Of a stretch of DNA of 43,506 nt, positions 24,765 through 34,026 are shown one piece after another. Under the pieces are notes generated by a model. That model was not told where the DNA came from. It did no database searches and saw nothing but the letters and a program-made list of their open reading frames with translations. Position 1 is the first letter of the stretch; each line of letters opens with the position of its first letter. The stretch comes from Candidatus Gastranaerophilales bacterium (GTDB lineage: Bacteria > Cyanobacteriota > Vampirovibrionia > Gastranaerophilales > Gastranaerophilaceae), in the NCBI GenBank assembly GCA_944324375.1, contig CALUWB010000010.1:1-43506 (forward strand), given 5' to 3'. The position numbers and the translations under genes were made by a program.

Positions 24765-26396
24765 ATGGGTATGGCAGCATCACAAGCTCGTTATTTGGGC
24801 TTAACAGCAAGAAAAACTAACTGTGAATGGGAAGGACAACAAATTAACCAAGCACGTACAGCTTTAGCAAACCAAAGTGCTAATTTGTTCAACCAAATGT
24901 TGGCATTATCTGTTCCTGATTGTCCTGACAAAACTGACTTTACGACACTTCAGTATTCATATTCAGATGGTAATAATGAATCAGTAATTGATAACTGGAG
25001 ACAATTATCTGATTCAACAAAAGATTACAACTATGTAGTAGACCATTGGTATTATGCTGATATCTATACAGGATCTAAAAAATTAATGTCAGATCCACAA
25101 GTTACTATTAAAAATGATAGTACACAGCAATTATATAATACAACAGCAGGTTCAGTTGTGTTTAATCCTGACGGAAAATCATATACTTTCAGTACTACTG
25201 ATGAAGATGGAGAACCAATTGAATTAGTTTATGATGATTTAACAAATTATAAATTTGACCCAGAACTTCAAAATGCTATTTTGGACTTAGCTGCTCAAGG
25301 TTATATTCAAACAAATGAGTTTGGAGAAGTAGATACTGCTACATTAAATAGTTTAAGAGGTTATCATGATGGTACATCTTGGCATTTTGCAACTGTAGAA
25401 GATTTAGAAAATGCTTCAAATAAAGAAGTTGGCCTTGAAAATGGAACTTGGACATTAAATAATGGATATGTAGATTTATCAGGATTTGATTTAACTACAC
25501 CTCAAGGTTTGGATAATGATCAAGCTTTAGCTATAGGTAAAATATTAAATGATGCTGGTGCAACAGGCTTTGATCATGAAGATGCTACAGAAGTTAGAAA
25601 TTGGTTAGATACAGCCGCCGCAGGTTTAGGCGATAAGACAAGCGGTTACTATCGCATCAATGGTACAACTTTAGAAGATGCGACAATGGCTCAAGTATAT
25701 ACAACCCCAGGTATTAATGATATGACAACAACATTCTCTCCAACATATGTAGGGAATGCAAAATTAACAGAGTTACATGCATTGTCTCAACAAGATGAAG
25801 CTGCATTAGCACAAATCATTAAAGATTGTCCTGATTCATCTATTGCCAAATATATAACTTTAAATCCTGATGGTAGTATTGAATATGCAGGAACAGGTAT
25901 ATATTCATTTGAATGGAATGGGGTTCAAAAATTCACTACTTATGATGATTTAGTTGATAGTATGCAAACTCCATTATTTGATGAAAAACCAATTGATGCA
26001 CAACAAAAACTAGCAACTTATGAAGCTGCATATATTGAGACAGAAGTAAAAGAAACAGATAAAGCATTAATTGAAACAGATGGTGACGGAAGATTTAAAA
26101 CAATTAAATTTGAAGATGATTCTATAACATATACATTAAACTGTGAACAAGTAGCAGATGAAGATGCATATAATGATGCAATGAATTCTTATTATCATGA
26201 CGTTGCAGAATATGAAAAGAAAATTGCAGATATCAATGCTCAAACTGAAATTATTCAACAACAAGATAGAACTCTTGAATTAAGATTGAAACAATTAGAT
26301 ACAGAACAAAATGCTCTTCAAACGGAAATGGAAGCAGTTAAGAAAGTAATTTCTAAGAACGTTGAAATGACATTCAAGACATTCAGTGGTTCATAG
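24765..26396 (+). CDS. Flagellar axial-like / export-substrate protein, 543 aa
   Basis: No Sec signal. The N-terminal 45 residues form one amphipathic helix (MAASQARYLGLTARKTN, then EGQQINQARTALANQSANLF) of the kind that caps rod, hook and filament proteins. The C-terminal ~70 residues are a heptad-rich coil (KKIADINAQTEIIQQQDRTL onward). A long, variable, acidic, Tyr/Asp/Thr-rich beta-type middle (~60-460) lies between them. This helix-variable core-helix layout parallels flagellin and hook proteins, and the gene has a sigma-28-like promoter and a strong AGGAG site. Sequence identity to FlgE, FlgK or FliD is not apparent, so a lineage-specific filament, cap or type III-exported protein is inferred. 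A terminator follows. Confidence 0.6.
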   Translation: MGMAASQARYLGLTARKTNCEWEGQQINQARTALANQSANLFNQMLALSVPDCPDKTDFTTLQYSYSDGNNESVIDNWRQLSDSTKDYNYVVDHWYYADIYTGSKKLMSDPQVTIKNDSTQQLYNTTAGSVVFNPDGKSYTFSTTDEDGEPIELVYDDLTNYKFDPELQNAILDLAAQGYIQTNEFGEVDTATLNSLRGYHDGTSWHFATVEDLENASNKEVGLENGTWTLNNGYVDLSGFDLTTPQGLDNDQALAIGKILNDAGATGFDHEDATEVRNWLDTAAAGLGDKTSGYYRINGTTLEDATMAQVYTTPGINDMTTTFSPTYVGNAKLTELHALSQQDEAALAQIIKDCPDSSIAKYITLNPDGSIEYAGTGIYSFEWNGVQKFTTYDDLVDSMQTPLFDEKPIDAQQKLATYEAAYIETEVKETDKALIETDGDGRFKTIKFEDDSITYTLNCEQVADEDAYNDAMNSYYHDVAEYEKKIADINAQTEIIQQQDRTLELRLKQLDTEQNALQTEMEAVKKVISKNVEMTFKTFSGS

Positions 26397-26455
26397 AGTT
26401 AAGTTTAAAAAATATAATAAAATCCATTTTATTGATACACGTACACACCTTTTAA

Positions 26456-26497
26456 ACCTTATTGCATCATTTGATGCAGTAAGGCTTTATTTTTTTA
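26456..26497 (+). terminator. Terminator after the axial-like gene
   Basis: CCTTATTGCATCA (26457-26469) pairs with TGATGCAGTAAGG (26472-26484) with one wobble, then CTTTATTTTTTT. A 13-base stem with a T-run. Confidence 0.9.
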
Positions 26498-26528
26498 GTT
26501 TATGTTTGTATTTTAAATAAATATTTTA

Positions 26529-27458
26529 TTATGCTGTTGTTTGTGTTGGTGTTGAAGATGTTGTGCCTGTTGGTTCTGTTGCAGTTGCAGTTTCTGTTTC
26601 TAAACCTTGGTTATTTTCTTCAACTTTTGATTGTTCAACTGTTTGAATGTTATTTTGTGTTCTTGTTAGTGCAACATTGTTATCTTTAGCTATTGCTTCT
26701 GCTAATTTCTTAGTAGAATCAGACATTCTTTCAGTTAATTCGCCTTGTTCAATTGTTTTTTTAGCTTTTGCTTTTCTTCCAAATCTCCACCATTTTGACG
26801 AACTTTTTAATTCTTCGCCAGCTTGTTGTGCTCCTGTACCTGCTTGTTTAGACTCTTTTGTGCATACTATTGTTCCTTCAAGAACTTTTTGTATTTCTTC
26901 AAGAGAAAAATTAATTTCATTAAGTTCATTTGAAGTTTGTGAGTTTAATGCTATATAAAATTCTATTTTTTGTCTATTTTTTTTAGAAAAAAGTTTTCCC
27001 CCTGACATATCATTTGAAATTTCATCGAGGGCTTTACTTACTTCTGATGTAGAATTATCTCCAGTTTGTTCATCACTTGGAACTTGTTGGATATAAGGGC
27101 TCATTCTTTGTACATTTTGTAAGTCTCTTTTTTCCATTATTTCACTGAGACCTTTTAGAATCATACATTGCATTTCTATACTAAAGCCTGCATTTTCTAG
27201 AGAATCTTTATATGAAACGTTATCTTGTTCTCCTTCTGCACTTGTTCCTGATTGAGATGATTTATATGTTTCTTTACTATCAGGATTTTCTTTTGCCCAA
27301 CTTAAAATCTCTGTTGGTATAGTTTCTCCTGCTTTTTCAGCATTAAGTATTTCCTGAGCTGTCATATTTGTATAATCTTTTTTATCAGGAATTAATGTTG
27401 TATCGTTTGATCCTGTTGGTGTTGTTTCTGATACTTTTTCGATTGCTTGTACTGCCAT
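26529..27458 (-). CDS. Hypothetical Thr/Glu/Ser-rich protein, 309 aa
   Basis: A hydrophilic protein without signal peptide or membrane segment. The N-terminal ~100 residues are disordered, with MTAQEILNAEKAGETIPTEIL as a possible short helix pair. A folded helical core spans ~88-260 (SIEMQCMILKGLSEIMEKRD; KIEFYIALNSQTSNELNEINF). A basic KWWRFGRKAKAKK patch is near 225, and the last ~45 residues are Thr/Glu/Pro-rich. Its shape recalls exported or surface-associated proteins of the same lineage block, but no family is recognised. Upstream on the minus strand lies a 9+9-base AT palindrome (27471-27492). It converges on the axial-like gene with a terminator between. Confidence 0.65.
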   Translation of the reverse strand: MAVQAIEKVSETTPTGSNDTTLIPDKKDYTNMTAQEILNAEKAGETIPTEILSWAKENPDSKETYKSSQSGTSAEGEQDNVSYKDSLENAGFSIEMQCMILKGLSEIMEKRDLQNVQRMSPYIQQVPSDEQTGDNSTSEVSKALDEISNDMSGGKLFSKKNRQKIEFYIALNSQTSNELNEINFSLEEIQKVLEGTIVCTKESKQAGTGAQQAGEELKSSSKWWRFGRKAKAKKTIEQGELTERMSDSTKKLAEAIAKDNNVALTRTQNNIQTVEQSKVEENNQGLETETATATEPTGTTSSTPTQTTA

Positions 27459-27470
27459 ATAAACTCTCTA

Positions 27471-27492
27471 ATATATATGATTTCATATATAT
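27471..27492 (-). promoter_or_regulatory. AT-only palindrome upstream of the 309-aa gene
   Basis: ATATATATG and CATATATAT are perfect inverted repeats around a 4-base loop, just upstream of the minus-strand ATG and downstream of lpxB. No T-run follows on the minus strand, so an operator or mRNA hairpin is more likely than a terminator. Confidence 0.35.
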
Positions 27493-27543
27493 AAAGTTAT
27501 TTTTTTAATCTTTATTTCAAAGGAATTATTATTGTTTACAAAA

Positions 27544-28662
27544 CTATAAATTTTCTATTATTTGATTTGCAACTTCTTCGGCTGAATACATATCAGATAG
27601 TTTTGATTTTACTTCTTTTAAATCATTGATTCTTTGTTCTCGAATATTATTGTTATATAGATTTTTTTCTGTTTCATCAACAATATTTTTAACTGATAAT
27701 TTTCCTTGGATTAATTCAGGAACTGTAATTTTCCCTAAAATAATATTTGGTAATGAAACCATATTTATACATCTTACTAATAAATATACTAAATAAAATA
27801 ACCAAGGTCCTTTATATGCAATTATCATTGGAACATTATATAAAGCAGCTTCAAGTGCAACTGTTCCTGATGCTAAGATAAGACTGTCTGATACGCTTAG
27901 TAATGCTTGATTTTCTCCTTTTATAACTTTAAAATCAGTATTTTTTAAATATTTATTATAAACCTTGTCTGATAAGTTTGGAGCATGTGAAACACAAAAT
28001 TGGATATCAGGATGTTTTTCTTTTAATTTGTATCCAGCTTTTATAAATATTTTCATCAAATGATTTAATTCAAATTCTCTTGAGCCTGGGAATATTGATA
28101 CTAATTTTTTATTTTTATCTAAGCCATGTTTTTCAAAGAATTCATCCCTGTTAGTTTTTTCTGGTAATTGTTTGACTAATGGGTGTCCACAATAATGTGT
28201 ATCTATTCCATATGATTTATACATATCAACTTCAAATGGAAATATACAAAGAACTTTATCAATATTTTTTTTGATAGTATTAATTCTCCACTTTCTGCTT
28301 GCCCATACTTGAGGAGGAATATAATAATAAGTTTTTATACCTGCTTTTTTTAAGAATTTAGATACGCTTAAATTAAAAGCTCCATAGTCAATTAAAAGTA
28401 CAATATCAGGTTTGTATTCTTTAGTTATGTAATCAACTACTCTTTTACCTAAAGTTAAATGTTCTATTAATATTTTAGGTGTTAATCCAACAGCACCCAT
28501 TTTTGATTGGTTAGTGAAAAGTTTTACTCCAGCATTTTTAAGATTTTCTCCTCCAATGCCTTCAATTTCTAATTCAGGATTTTTCTGTTTTAAAATTTCA
28601 GCAACACGACCGGCATGAATATCTCCAGAATAATCTCCAGTTATAATAAAAATCTTTTTCAT
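27544..28662 (-). CDS. lpxB: Lipid-A-disaccharide synthase
   Basis: A 372-aa GT19 glycosyltransferase that joins UDP-2,3-diacylglucosamine and lipid X into the lipid A disaccharide at the inner membrane. Signs: GDYSGDIHAGRV at the N-terminus (family GExSGD), GAVGLTPKILIEHL, YYIPPQVWASRKWR, IFPFEVDMYKSYG, SIFPGSREFELNHL and SGTVALEAALYNVPMI in the sugar-nucleotide site. Its length is normal (~380 aa). Its ATG directly abuts the stop of lpxI, its functional predecessor. This shows the organism builds an LPS outer membrane. It is the last gene of the long minus-strand operon. Confidence 0.95.
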   Translation of the reverse strand: MKKIFIITGDYSGDIHAGRVAEILKQKNPELEIEGIGGENLKNAGVKLFTNQSKMGAVGLTPKILIEHLTLGKRVVDYITKEYKPDIVLLIDYGAFNLSVSKFLKKAGIKTYYYIPPQVWASRKWRINTIKKNIDKVLCIFPFEVDMYKSYGIDTHYCGHPLVKQLPEKTNRDEFFEKHGLDKNKKLVSIFPGSREFELNHLMKIFIKAGYKLKEKHPDIQFCVSHAPNLSDKVYNKYLKNTDFKVIKGENQALLSVSDSLILASGTVALEAALYNVPMIIAYKGPWLFYLVYLLVRCINMVSLPNIILGKITVPELIQGKLSVKNIVDETEKNLYNNNIREQRINDLKEVKSKLSDMYSAEEVANQIIENL

Positions 28663-29478
28663 CTAAACCGCCATAATTACAATATTATTTTTATCTGCAA
28701 ATTTTACAACTTCATCTTGGTCAACTATTATAGTTTCTCCAGCTTCAACAGCAATTAAACTTGCTTTATATCTTTTCATTGTTTTTAATGTTCTAAGCCC
28801 TATTGCAGGAATATCAAAACGTTTGTCTTGTTCAGGTTTTGCTACTTTTATAACACAAGCTCCTTTTTTAGCTAATTTACAACCACGGCGAATACATTTG
28901 TCTGTTCCTTCAATAGCTTCTACTGCCATAATCATTTTATCTTTGATTACAACAGATTGCCCTATATCAAGTTTACCTGTTTCTTTTGCTAACCAATAAC
29001 CATAATTAACATCATCTACTTGATCCTTTGTTGGTTGAATTTTACCTAGAACTCCTGATGGTATCATTAGATTTTTTATAAAAGTTGTTTGATCAATTAT
29101 TGTAATACCTAATTTTTCTAATTCCTCTATAATCATAAGCATTACTTTATCATCATTAAGTCTTACAGCTTGTTTAAGAAGTTCAACAGCTCTTTTATCA
29201 AATTTTGGACGTTTGATTAAAATACTTTTGCTAACTTTTCCTAAAAAAGTTAATTGCTTAATTTTTTCTGTTTTTAGAATGTTTTCAATTTTATTAATTT
29301 CTCCTGGACAACAAGAATATACTTTTGAACAATATTTTTTTAATTCTCTATAATTATCATTAGATAATGAAATTGCAACAACTTCAAATCCGTTTTCTTT
29401 TGCATATTGAGCCATTTTTACAGGTAATAAGCCATCTCCTGCGATTAATCCTTGAATTTTTTCCAGTGTAATTGCCAT
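28663..29478 (-). CDS. lpxI: UDP-2,3-diacylglucosamine pyrophosphatase LpxI
   Basis: A 271-aa enzyme that hydrolyses UDP-2,3-diacylglucosamine to lipid X, the role LpxH plays in many proteobacteria. It has the LpxI (DUF1009) pattern: GLIAGDGLLPVKMAQYA at the N-terminus, FLGKVSKSILIK near 75, and a C-terminal catalytic half with VVIKDKMIMAVEAIEGTD, CVIKVAKPEQDKRFDIPAIG and SLIAVEAGETIIVDQDE. Length matches the family. It sits directly before lpxB with zero spacing and 18 bases after aroB. LpxI use, rather than LpxH, is seen in alpha-proteobacteria and deep-branching diderms. Confidence 0.93.
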   Translation of the reverse strand: MAITLEKIQGLIAGDGLLPVKMAQYAKENGFEVVAISLSNDNYRELKKYCSKVYSCCPGEINKIENILKTEKIKQLTFLGKVSKSILIKRPKFDKRAVELLKQAVRLNDDKVMLMIIEELEKLGITIIDQTTFIKNLMIPSGVLGKIQPTKDQVDDVNYGYWLAKETGKLDIGQSVVIKDKMIMAVEAIEGTDKCIRRGCKLAKKGACVIKVAKPEQDKRFDIPAIGLRTLKTMKRYKASLIAVEAGETIIVDQDEVVKFADKNNIVIMAV

Positions 29479-29496
29479 TTTATTTCCCTTTGTTTC

Positions 29497-30579
29497 CTAC
29501 ATTTCAAATAATGATTCATCAGTAATTTCTGTTTCGATAACAGAACCTTTTCTATCTGGTAGAATCATTGTTATTATTCCTGCATTCGCTTTTTTGTCTG
29601 ATTTCATGATATTAATAATTTCTTCTCTATTGTATTTTACAGGTTTAATAGTTTTATATCCATATTTTTTGAATAAATCATATGCTAAATTATAATATGT
29701 ATGATTAATCATTTTTGTACTTAGTGCGTAATCAAAAGCTAACATCATTCCATATACAACAGCTTCTCCGTGTGTATATTTTTTATAATGTGTAATCGTT
29801 TCTAAGGCATGACCATATGTATGTCCAAAATTTAAAACTTTTCTTAAACCACTTTCGGTTTCGTCTTTTGTGACAACTGAAATTTTTAATTCTAAACATA
29901 TTTTAATGAGTCTTTCAATAAGATTCATGTTATTTTCAAGAATTCTATCTGCTGCTATTGATAAAAATTCTAATAATAAATATGATTTTTCAGACTTACA
30001 ACTATTTTCAATAAAAGCATATTTTAAAATTTCGCCAAAACCTGATAACATTTGTCGTTTATCAAGTGTTAGTATAAAGTTTAAGTTTATGAACACCATT
30101 TTAGGTTGATAAAAAGCTCCAATATAATTTTTTGCATAAGGTAGATCTATAGCTGTTTTCCCTCCAACAGAAGAATCTACAAATGCTAATAAAGTAGTAG
30201 GAACTTGAATAAATTCAATTCCTCTCATATAAGTTGCAGCTACGAATCCAGCTAAATCACCAACAACACCACCACCTATTGCAATTATTAAATCTTTTCT
30301 TGATAAACCTAATTGAATAGCTTTTTCAATAATTCTTTGATAGTTTTTAATGTTTTTTTGGTTTTCACCATCTTTTAGTATAAAAATTTCTTCTTTTTTG
30401 AAGTTAAATTCATTTTTATATAATTTATAAACTTTGTTACTAATAATAATAAGTCTTTTTTTATTCGCAGAAAGTTTATTAAGTTTTTTAGCCAAATCCT
30501 TTACAGGTTCTTTATCAATATATATAGGATATGATTTAAAATTGTCCTGAGGAATTTCAACTAAGATTGACGGTTTCAT
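29497..30579 (-). CDS. aroB: 3-Dehydroquinate synthase
   Basis: A 360-aa NAD- and metal-dependent enzyme that cyclises DAHP to 3-dehydroquinate, step two of the shikimate pathway. Signs: NAD-binding GGGVVGDLAGFVAATYMRG (~98-116), the catalytic lysine region VPTTLLAFVDSSVGGKTAID, YQPKMVFIN, and the metal-binding histidines in LNFGHTYGHALE and HGEAVVYG. Typical length. Its start overlaps aroK by 23 bases, so the two are translationally coupled. The C-terminal end is a little acidic and unremarkable. Confidence 0.97.
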   Translation of the reverse strand: MKPSILVEIPQDNFKSYPIYIDKEPVKDLAKKLNKLSANKKRLIIISNKVYKLYKNEFNFKKEEIFILKDGENQKNIKNYQRIIEKAIQLGLSRKDLIIAIGGGVVGDLAGFVAATYMRGIEFIQVPTTLLAFVDSSVGGKTAIDLPYAKNYIGAFYQPKMVFINLNFILTLDKRQMLSGFGEILKYAFIENSCKSEKSYLLLEFLSIAADRILENNMNLIERLIKICLELKISVVTKDETESGLRKVLNFGHTYGHALETITHYKKYTHGEAVVYGMMLAFDYALSTKMINHTYYNLAYDLFKKYGYKTIKPVKYNREEIINIMKSDKKANAGIITMILPDRKGSVIETEITDESLFEM

Positions 30580-31084
30580 TTACTCTCCTTAAAATCTCTT
30601 TCGCTGTCAGTTCTGGATTTAAAGAACTTGTATCAATAATATAATCAGCTTTTCTATAATTTTTATCCCTGTTATCTAGTATTTCTGTAAAAATTTTAAA
30701 AGGATTTTTACATTGTAATAAAGGTCTATGCCCTTCTGTTTTTATTCTATCATATAAAGTTTGAGAGTCAGCAAATAAATAAAAAACTTTACCAGAATTT
30801 AATAAAATGTTTCTATTTTCTTCTGATTCAAACGCTCCTCCACCTGTTGATATAATCAAATTAGAATTTTTACATACGTCTTCAATTGTTAATGTTTCAA
30901 TTCTTCTAAATCCTTTTTCGGTATAACGTTCAAATATTTCAGAAATAGAAATTCCTTCATCTTCTTCTATTTTAGAATCAATATCAACTAAGCTGAAATT
31001 AGGAAGCATTTTTTGTAAATATTTTCCAACAGTAGATTTCCCAGCTCCCATCATTCCAATCAGGATAATATTATTCCCTTTCAT
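30557..31084 (-). CDS. aroK: Shikimate kinase
   Basis: A 175-aa P-loop kinase that phosphorylates shikimate. The Walker A motif GMMGAGKSTVGKYL is at ~10-23, the shikimate-binding DIDSKIEEDEG and FRRIE at ~36-63, GGGAFES at ~82-88, and the lid arginine in GHRPLLQ near 118. Full family length. It overlaps aroC by 14 bases upstream and aroB by 23 bases downstream, forming a coupled aroC-aroK-aroB block. Confidence 0.96.
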   Translation of the reverse strand: MKGNNIILIGMMGAGKSTVGKYLQKMLPNFSLVDIDSKIEEDEGISISEIFERYTEKGFRRIETLTIEDVCKNSNLIISTGGGAFESEENRNILLNSGKVFYLFADSQTLYDRIKTEGHRPLLQCKNPFKIFTEILDNRDKNYRKADYIIDTSSLNPELTAKEILRRVNETVNLS

Positions 31085-32240
31085 AATTGTTTTTTATTTC
31101 CTTTAAACTATCTCCACCGAATTTTTTAAGAAATTCATCAACTAAAACAATAGCTACTCGAGCTTCTGCAACAACAGCACAAGCAGGAACAGCACAAGTA
31201 TCAGAACGTTCAAAATGTGCTTGAGTTTGAGAATAATCTAATAAATCAACTGTTGATAATGGTGTTCTCATTGTTGGAATAGCTTTCATTGTGCCTTTAA
31301 TAACAATGCTTTCACCATTTGTCATACCACCTTCTAGTCCACCTGCATTATTGGTTTTTCTGTATATATGTTTTCCTTCAACAAAAATTTCATCGTGCAT
31401 TTGACTTCCAGATAATTCTGCAGCTTCAACTCCAGCTCCGACTTCTACAGCTTTAACTGCAGGAATACTCATTATAGCTTGTGCTAGTAATCCATCAAGT
31501 TTTCTATCCCAATGTACATAAGAACCTAAACCTACAGGGATGTTTCCAAAAATTACTTCGAATTTACCTCCTAAAGTATCCCCTCTTTGTTTAGCTTCAT
31601 CAATTGCATCTTTCATTTTTTCAGTTGTGTATTTATCAAAGCATCTAAGTTCAGATTTTTCAGAACATTCTTTAATTAGAGTATAATTATCTTCTTTAAT
31701 ATCAACTTTGACATCTCCAATCTGAATAACATGAGAAAAACCTGTTATTCCAAATTCTTTTAAAATTTGTTTTGCAATAGATCCTACAGCAACTTCAATT
31801 GCAGTTTTTCTGGCACTTGAGCGTTCTAATACATCTCTTAAGTCTTCTAAATTATATTTTACAGAACCGGCATAATCAGCATGGCCTGGACGCACTTTGG
31901 TAAATGATTTTTCTGCAATTTTTCTTAGAATATCAACATCATTAAAATTAACTTTTTCTGTGCACATTGGTAGTTTCCAGTTTTCAAAGTCTTTATTTTT
32001 TATTTCAAGACAAATAGGAGCTCCTGTTGTTTTTCCAAATCTTACTCCAGATTTTATTTCTACTGTATCATGCTCTATACTCATTCTAAGTCCACGACCA
32101 TATCCACCTTGACGTCGTTTTAAATCTTTATTTATTTCATCTTCTAAAATTGTAAATCCTGAAGGTATTCCTTCAATAATTGCATTTAAAGATTTGCCGT
32201 GACTTTCTCCTGAAGTCAAAAATCTGAATACACTTCCCAT
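31071..32240 (-). CDS. aroC: Chorismate synthase
   Basis: A 389-aa FMN-dependent enzyme that makes chorismate from EPSP, the last step of the shared aromatic pathway. All three signature stretches are seen: FLTSGESHGKSL at the start, RRQGGYGRGLRMSIEHD (~43-59), and ERSSARKTAIEVAVG (~139-153). GSQMHDEIF, TNNAGGLEGGMTNGE and the C-terminal AVPACAVVAEARVA are also typical. Ribosome site AAAGGGA precedes the ATG. It heads the aro block, with an intercistronic hairpin just upstream. Confidence 0.98.
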   Translation of the reverse strand: MGSVFRFLTSGESHGKSLNAIIEGIPSGFTILEDEINKDLKRRQGGYGRGLRMSIEHDTVEIKSGVRFGKTTGAPICLEIKNKDFENWKLPMCTEKVNFNDVDILRKIAEKSFTKVRPGHADYAGSVKYNLEDLRDVLERSSARKTAIEVAVGSIAKQILKEFGITGFSHVIQIGDVKVDIKEDNYTLIKECSEKSELRCFDKYTTEKMKDAIDEAKQRGDTLGGKFEVIFGNIPVGLGSYVHWDRKLDGLLAQAIMSIPAVKAVEVGAGVEAAELSGSQMHDEIFVEGKHIYRKTNNAGGLEGGMTNGESIVIKGTMKAIPTMRTPLSTVDLLDYSQTQAHFERSDTCAVPACAVVAEARVAIVLVDEFLKKFGGDSLKEIKNNYERE

Positions 32241-32255
32241 AATTCCCTTTCTTAT

Positions 32256-32288
32256 AAATAAATTTGAGGAAATACCTCAAATTTATTT
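32256..32288 (-). terminator. Intercistronic 14-base stem-loop between the NTF2-like gene and aroC
   Basis: AAATAAATTTGAGG (32256-32269) pairs perfectly with CCTCAAATTTATTT (32275-32288) around five bases. On the minus strand it begins at the stop codon of the upstream gene and is followed by a T-poor ATAAGAAAGG, so it is a weak or partial terminator, or an mRNA stabiliser inside the long operon. Confidence 0.55.
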
Positions 32289-32754
32289 ATTTTGCATTGA
32301 TTAGCATTTGAACTTTTGTTTGCATCATCTCTTCTGTTATTATCCAATGACCATCAGATTTTTGTTTTACAATCATATATGCTTTAAGTTTATATGATTC
32401 TCCAGATGGTTGTCTAAGTGAAGAAATTTTAAAAGTATTATTTCCCATAGGTGTAACAGAAATATTTGTATAATAATTCTTATAGTTTCTTATTTTTGCA
32501 ACTGCTTGTCCCTTTTTCATTTCACTAATGTATCTTTGAGTATTTGTTTCTCTTGTAACTAAAGATCCATCAGGTTTAACTACTTGTCTAATAATTTTTG
32601 CATCAGGTGCATACATTGTTGTAATTATTGGGTTATAAGAGTTTGCAGCACTAACATACCTGTTAAAAAAGCTGAGAGCATCTTGAGATGTTGCAGCAAA
32701 TGATATTCCTGCAAAAAATAAAATAGATAATAAACTTAAGATTAATTTTTTCAT
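32287..32754 (-). CDS. Secreted NTF2/SnoaL-like protein, 155 aa
   Basis: A periplasmic protein with a clear signal peptide: MKKLILSLLSILFFAGISFA, with cleavage expected near residue 20. The mature part (~135 aa) has the pattern of the NTF2/SnoaL cone fold: an N-terminal helix (SQDALSFFNRYVSAANSYNP), then strands with MYAPDAKIIRQVVKPDG and SYKLKAYMIVKQKSDGHWIITEE. Such domains bind small hydrophobic ligands or act as accessory modules. Its ATG directly follows the lysC stop, inside the aspartate and aromatic operon. The function is not predictable, and its presence in a biosynthetic operon is odd. Confidence 0.7.
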   Translation of the reverse strand: MKKLILSLLSILFFAGISFAATSQDALSFFNRYVSAANSYNPIITTMYAPDAKIIRQVVKPDGSLVTRETNTQRYISEMKKGQAVAKIRNYKNYYTNISVTPMGNNTFKISSLRQPSGESYKLKAYMIVKQKSDGHWIITEEMMQTKVQMLINAK

Positions 32755-34026
32755 TTAATTTAGCTCCTCTTCAGGTAAAGTTCCTTTTACTTCAGCAACT
32801 TCATCGCAGCCTAGTCCATATGTTTCATGTAATGCTACAAGAGCACGTTTTGCATCATTCTCATCAACTAGACAGCTTACCTTAATTTCACTTGTTGAGA
32901 TCATCTTAATGTTTATACCCAATTTAGCTAAAGTTTCAAACATTGAAGCTGCAATCCCAGGTCTGTCAATCATTCCAGCCCCAACAATAGATACTTTCGC
33001 AATATTATCATCTACTTGGAATCTGCTTGCTTTGATTTCTGATTTTAATTCATCAAGTGTTTTAAGAGTTTTATCTAAATCACCTTTATCAATAGTAAAA
33101 GCAATATCGTTAGTATTTTCAATTTTTCTTGCATACGATTGAATAATCATATCAACAGAAATATTTGCTTCAGATAGTTTAGTAAAAATTTTAGCAGCAT
33201 GACCTGGAGTATCAGGTACATCACATACTACTATTCTTAATTGTGTTAAATCTGCTGCTACACCTGTAACCGGTTTATGAAGTTCCATATCATCTACTCC
33301 TACAATTAAAGTACCTTTGTTTTCAAGTTTAAAGCTACTTCTTACTCTTAAAGGAACTTTAAACTGTTTAGCAGTTTCAACTGCTCTAGGGTGTAATACA
33401 TTTGCTCCAACTCTTGCAAGTTCTAACATTTCTTCGTAAGAAACTTCTTCTAATCTTGATGCATTTGGAACAATTCTAGGATCTGTTGTATAAACCCCTT
33501 CAACATCTGTATAAATATCACATCTTTCAGCTTCAAGCGCAGCTGCAAGTGCTACTGCTGATGTATCAGAACCTCCACGACCTAATGTTGTGATTTCTCC
33601 ATCTTCAGTTACACCTTGAAACCCTGCAACAACAACAACTTTACCTTCTTTAAGATGTTTTTTTAACTTATCTGTTTTTATATCAACAATTCTTGCCTTA
33701 TTATGAATATTTTCAGTTATAATTCCAACTTGCATCGCGTTCATACTAACAGCATTACATCCAGCTGTTTGCAATGCCATGGCTAATAATGCTATAGAAA
33801 TACCTTCTCCTGTTGATAATAACATATCAAGTTCTCTACTAGGAGGGGTATCTGATATTTCTTTTGCAAGTTTTACTAAATGATCTGTTGTATGTCCCAT
33901 TGCTGATACAACGACTACAACATCATTACCTAAGTTGCGTTCGTGCATTACTACATCTGCAACATGTTTTATTTTTTCTGTGTCGGCTACAGATGTCCCA
34001 CCGAATTTTTGAACTATTATACTCAC
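32755..34026 (-). CDS. lysC: Aspartate kinase
   Basis: A 423-aa kinase that phosphorylates aspartate, the first step to lysine, threonine and methionine. The N-terminal kinase domain has VQKFGGTSVAD (4-14), VVSAMGHTTD, LSTGEGIS, TTLGRGGSDTSAVALAAAL and YTDVEGVYTTDPRIV. Two C-terminal ACT domains (~265-340 and ~345-415, with VSIVGAGMIDRPGIAASMFE) allow feedback inhibition. Monofunctional type, normal length. It overlaps the upstream TPR gene by 4 bases (ATGA-type), and no lysine riboswitch is seen because it lies inside the operon. Confidence 0.97.
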   Translation of the reverse strand: MSIIVQKFGGTSVADTEKIKHVADVVMHERNLGNDVVVVVSAMGHTTDHLVKLAKEISDTPPSRELDMLLSTGEGISIALLAMALQTAGCNAVSMNAMQVGIITENIHNKARIVDIKTDKLKKHLKEGKVVVVAGFQGVTEDGEITTLGRGGSDTSAVALAAALEAERCDIYTDVEGVYTTDPRIVPNASRLEEVSYEEMLELARVGANVLHPRAVETAKQFKVPLRVRSSFKLENKGTLIVGVDDMELHKPVTGVAADLTQLRIVVCDVPDTPGHAAKIFTKLSEANISVDMIIQSYARKIENTNDIAFTIDKGDLDKTLKTLDELKSEIKASRFQVDDNIAKVSIVGAGMIDRPGIAASMFETLAKLGINIKMISTSEIKVSCLVDENDAKRALVALHETYGLGCDEVAEVKGTLPEEELN

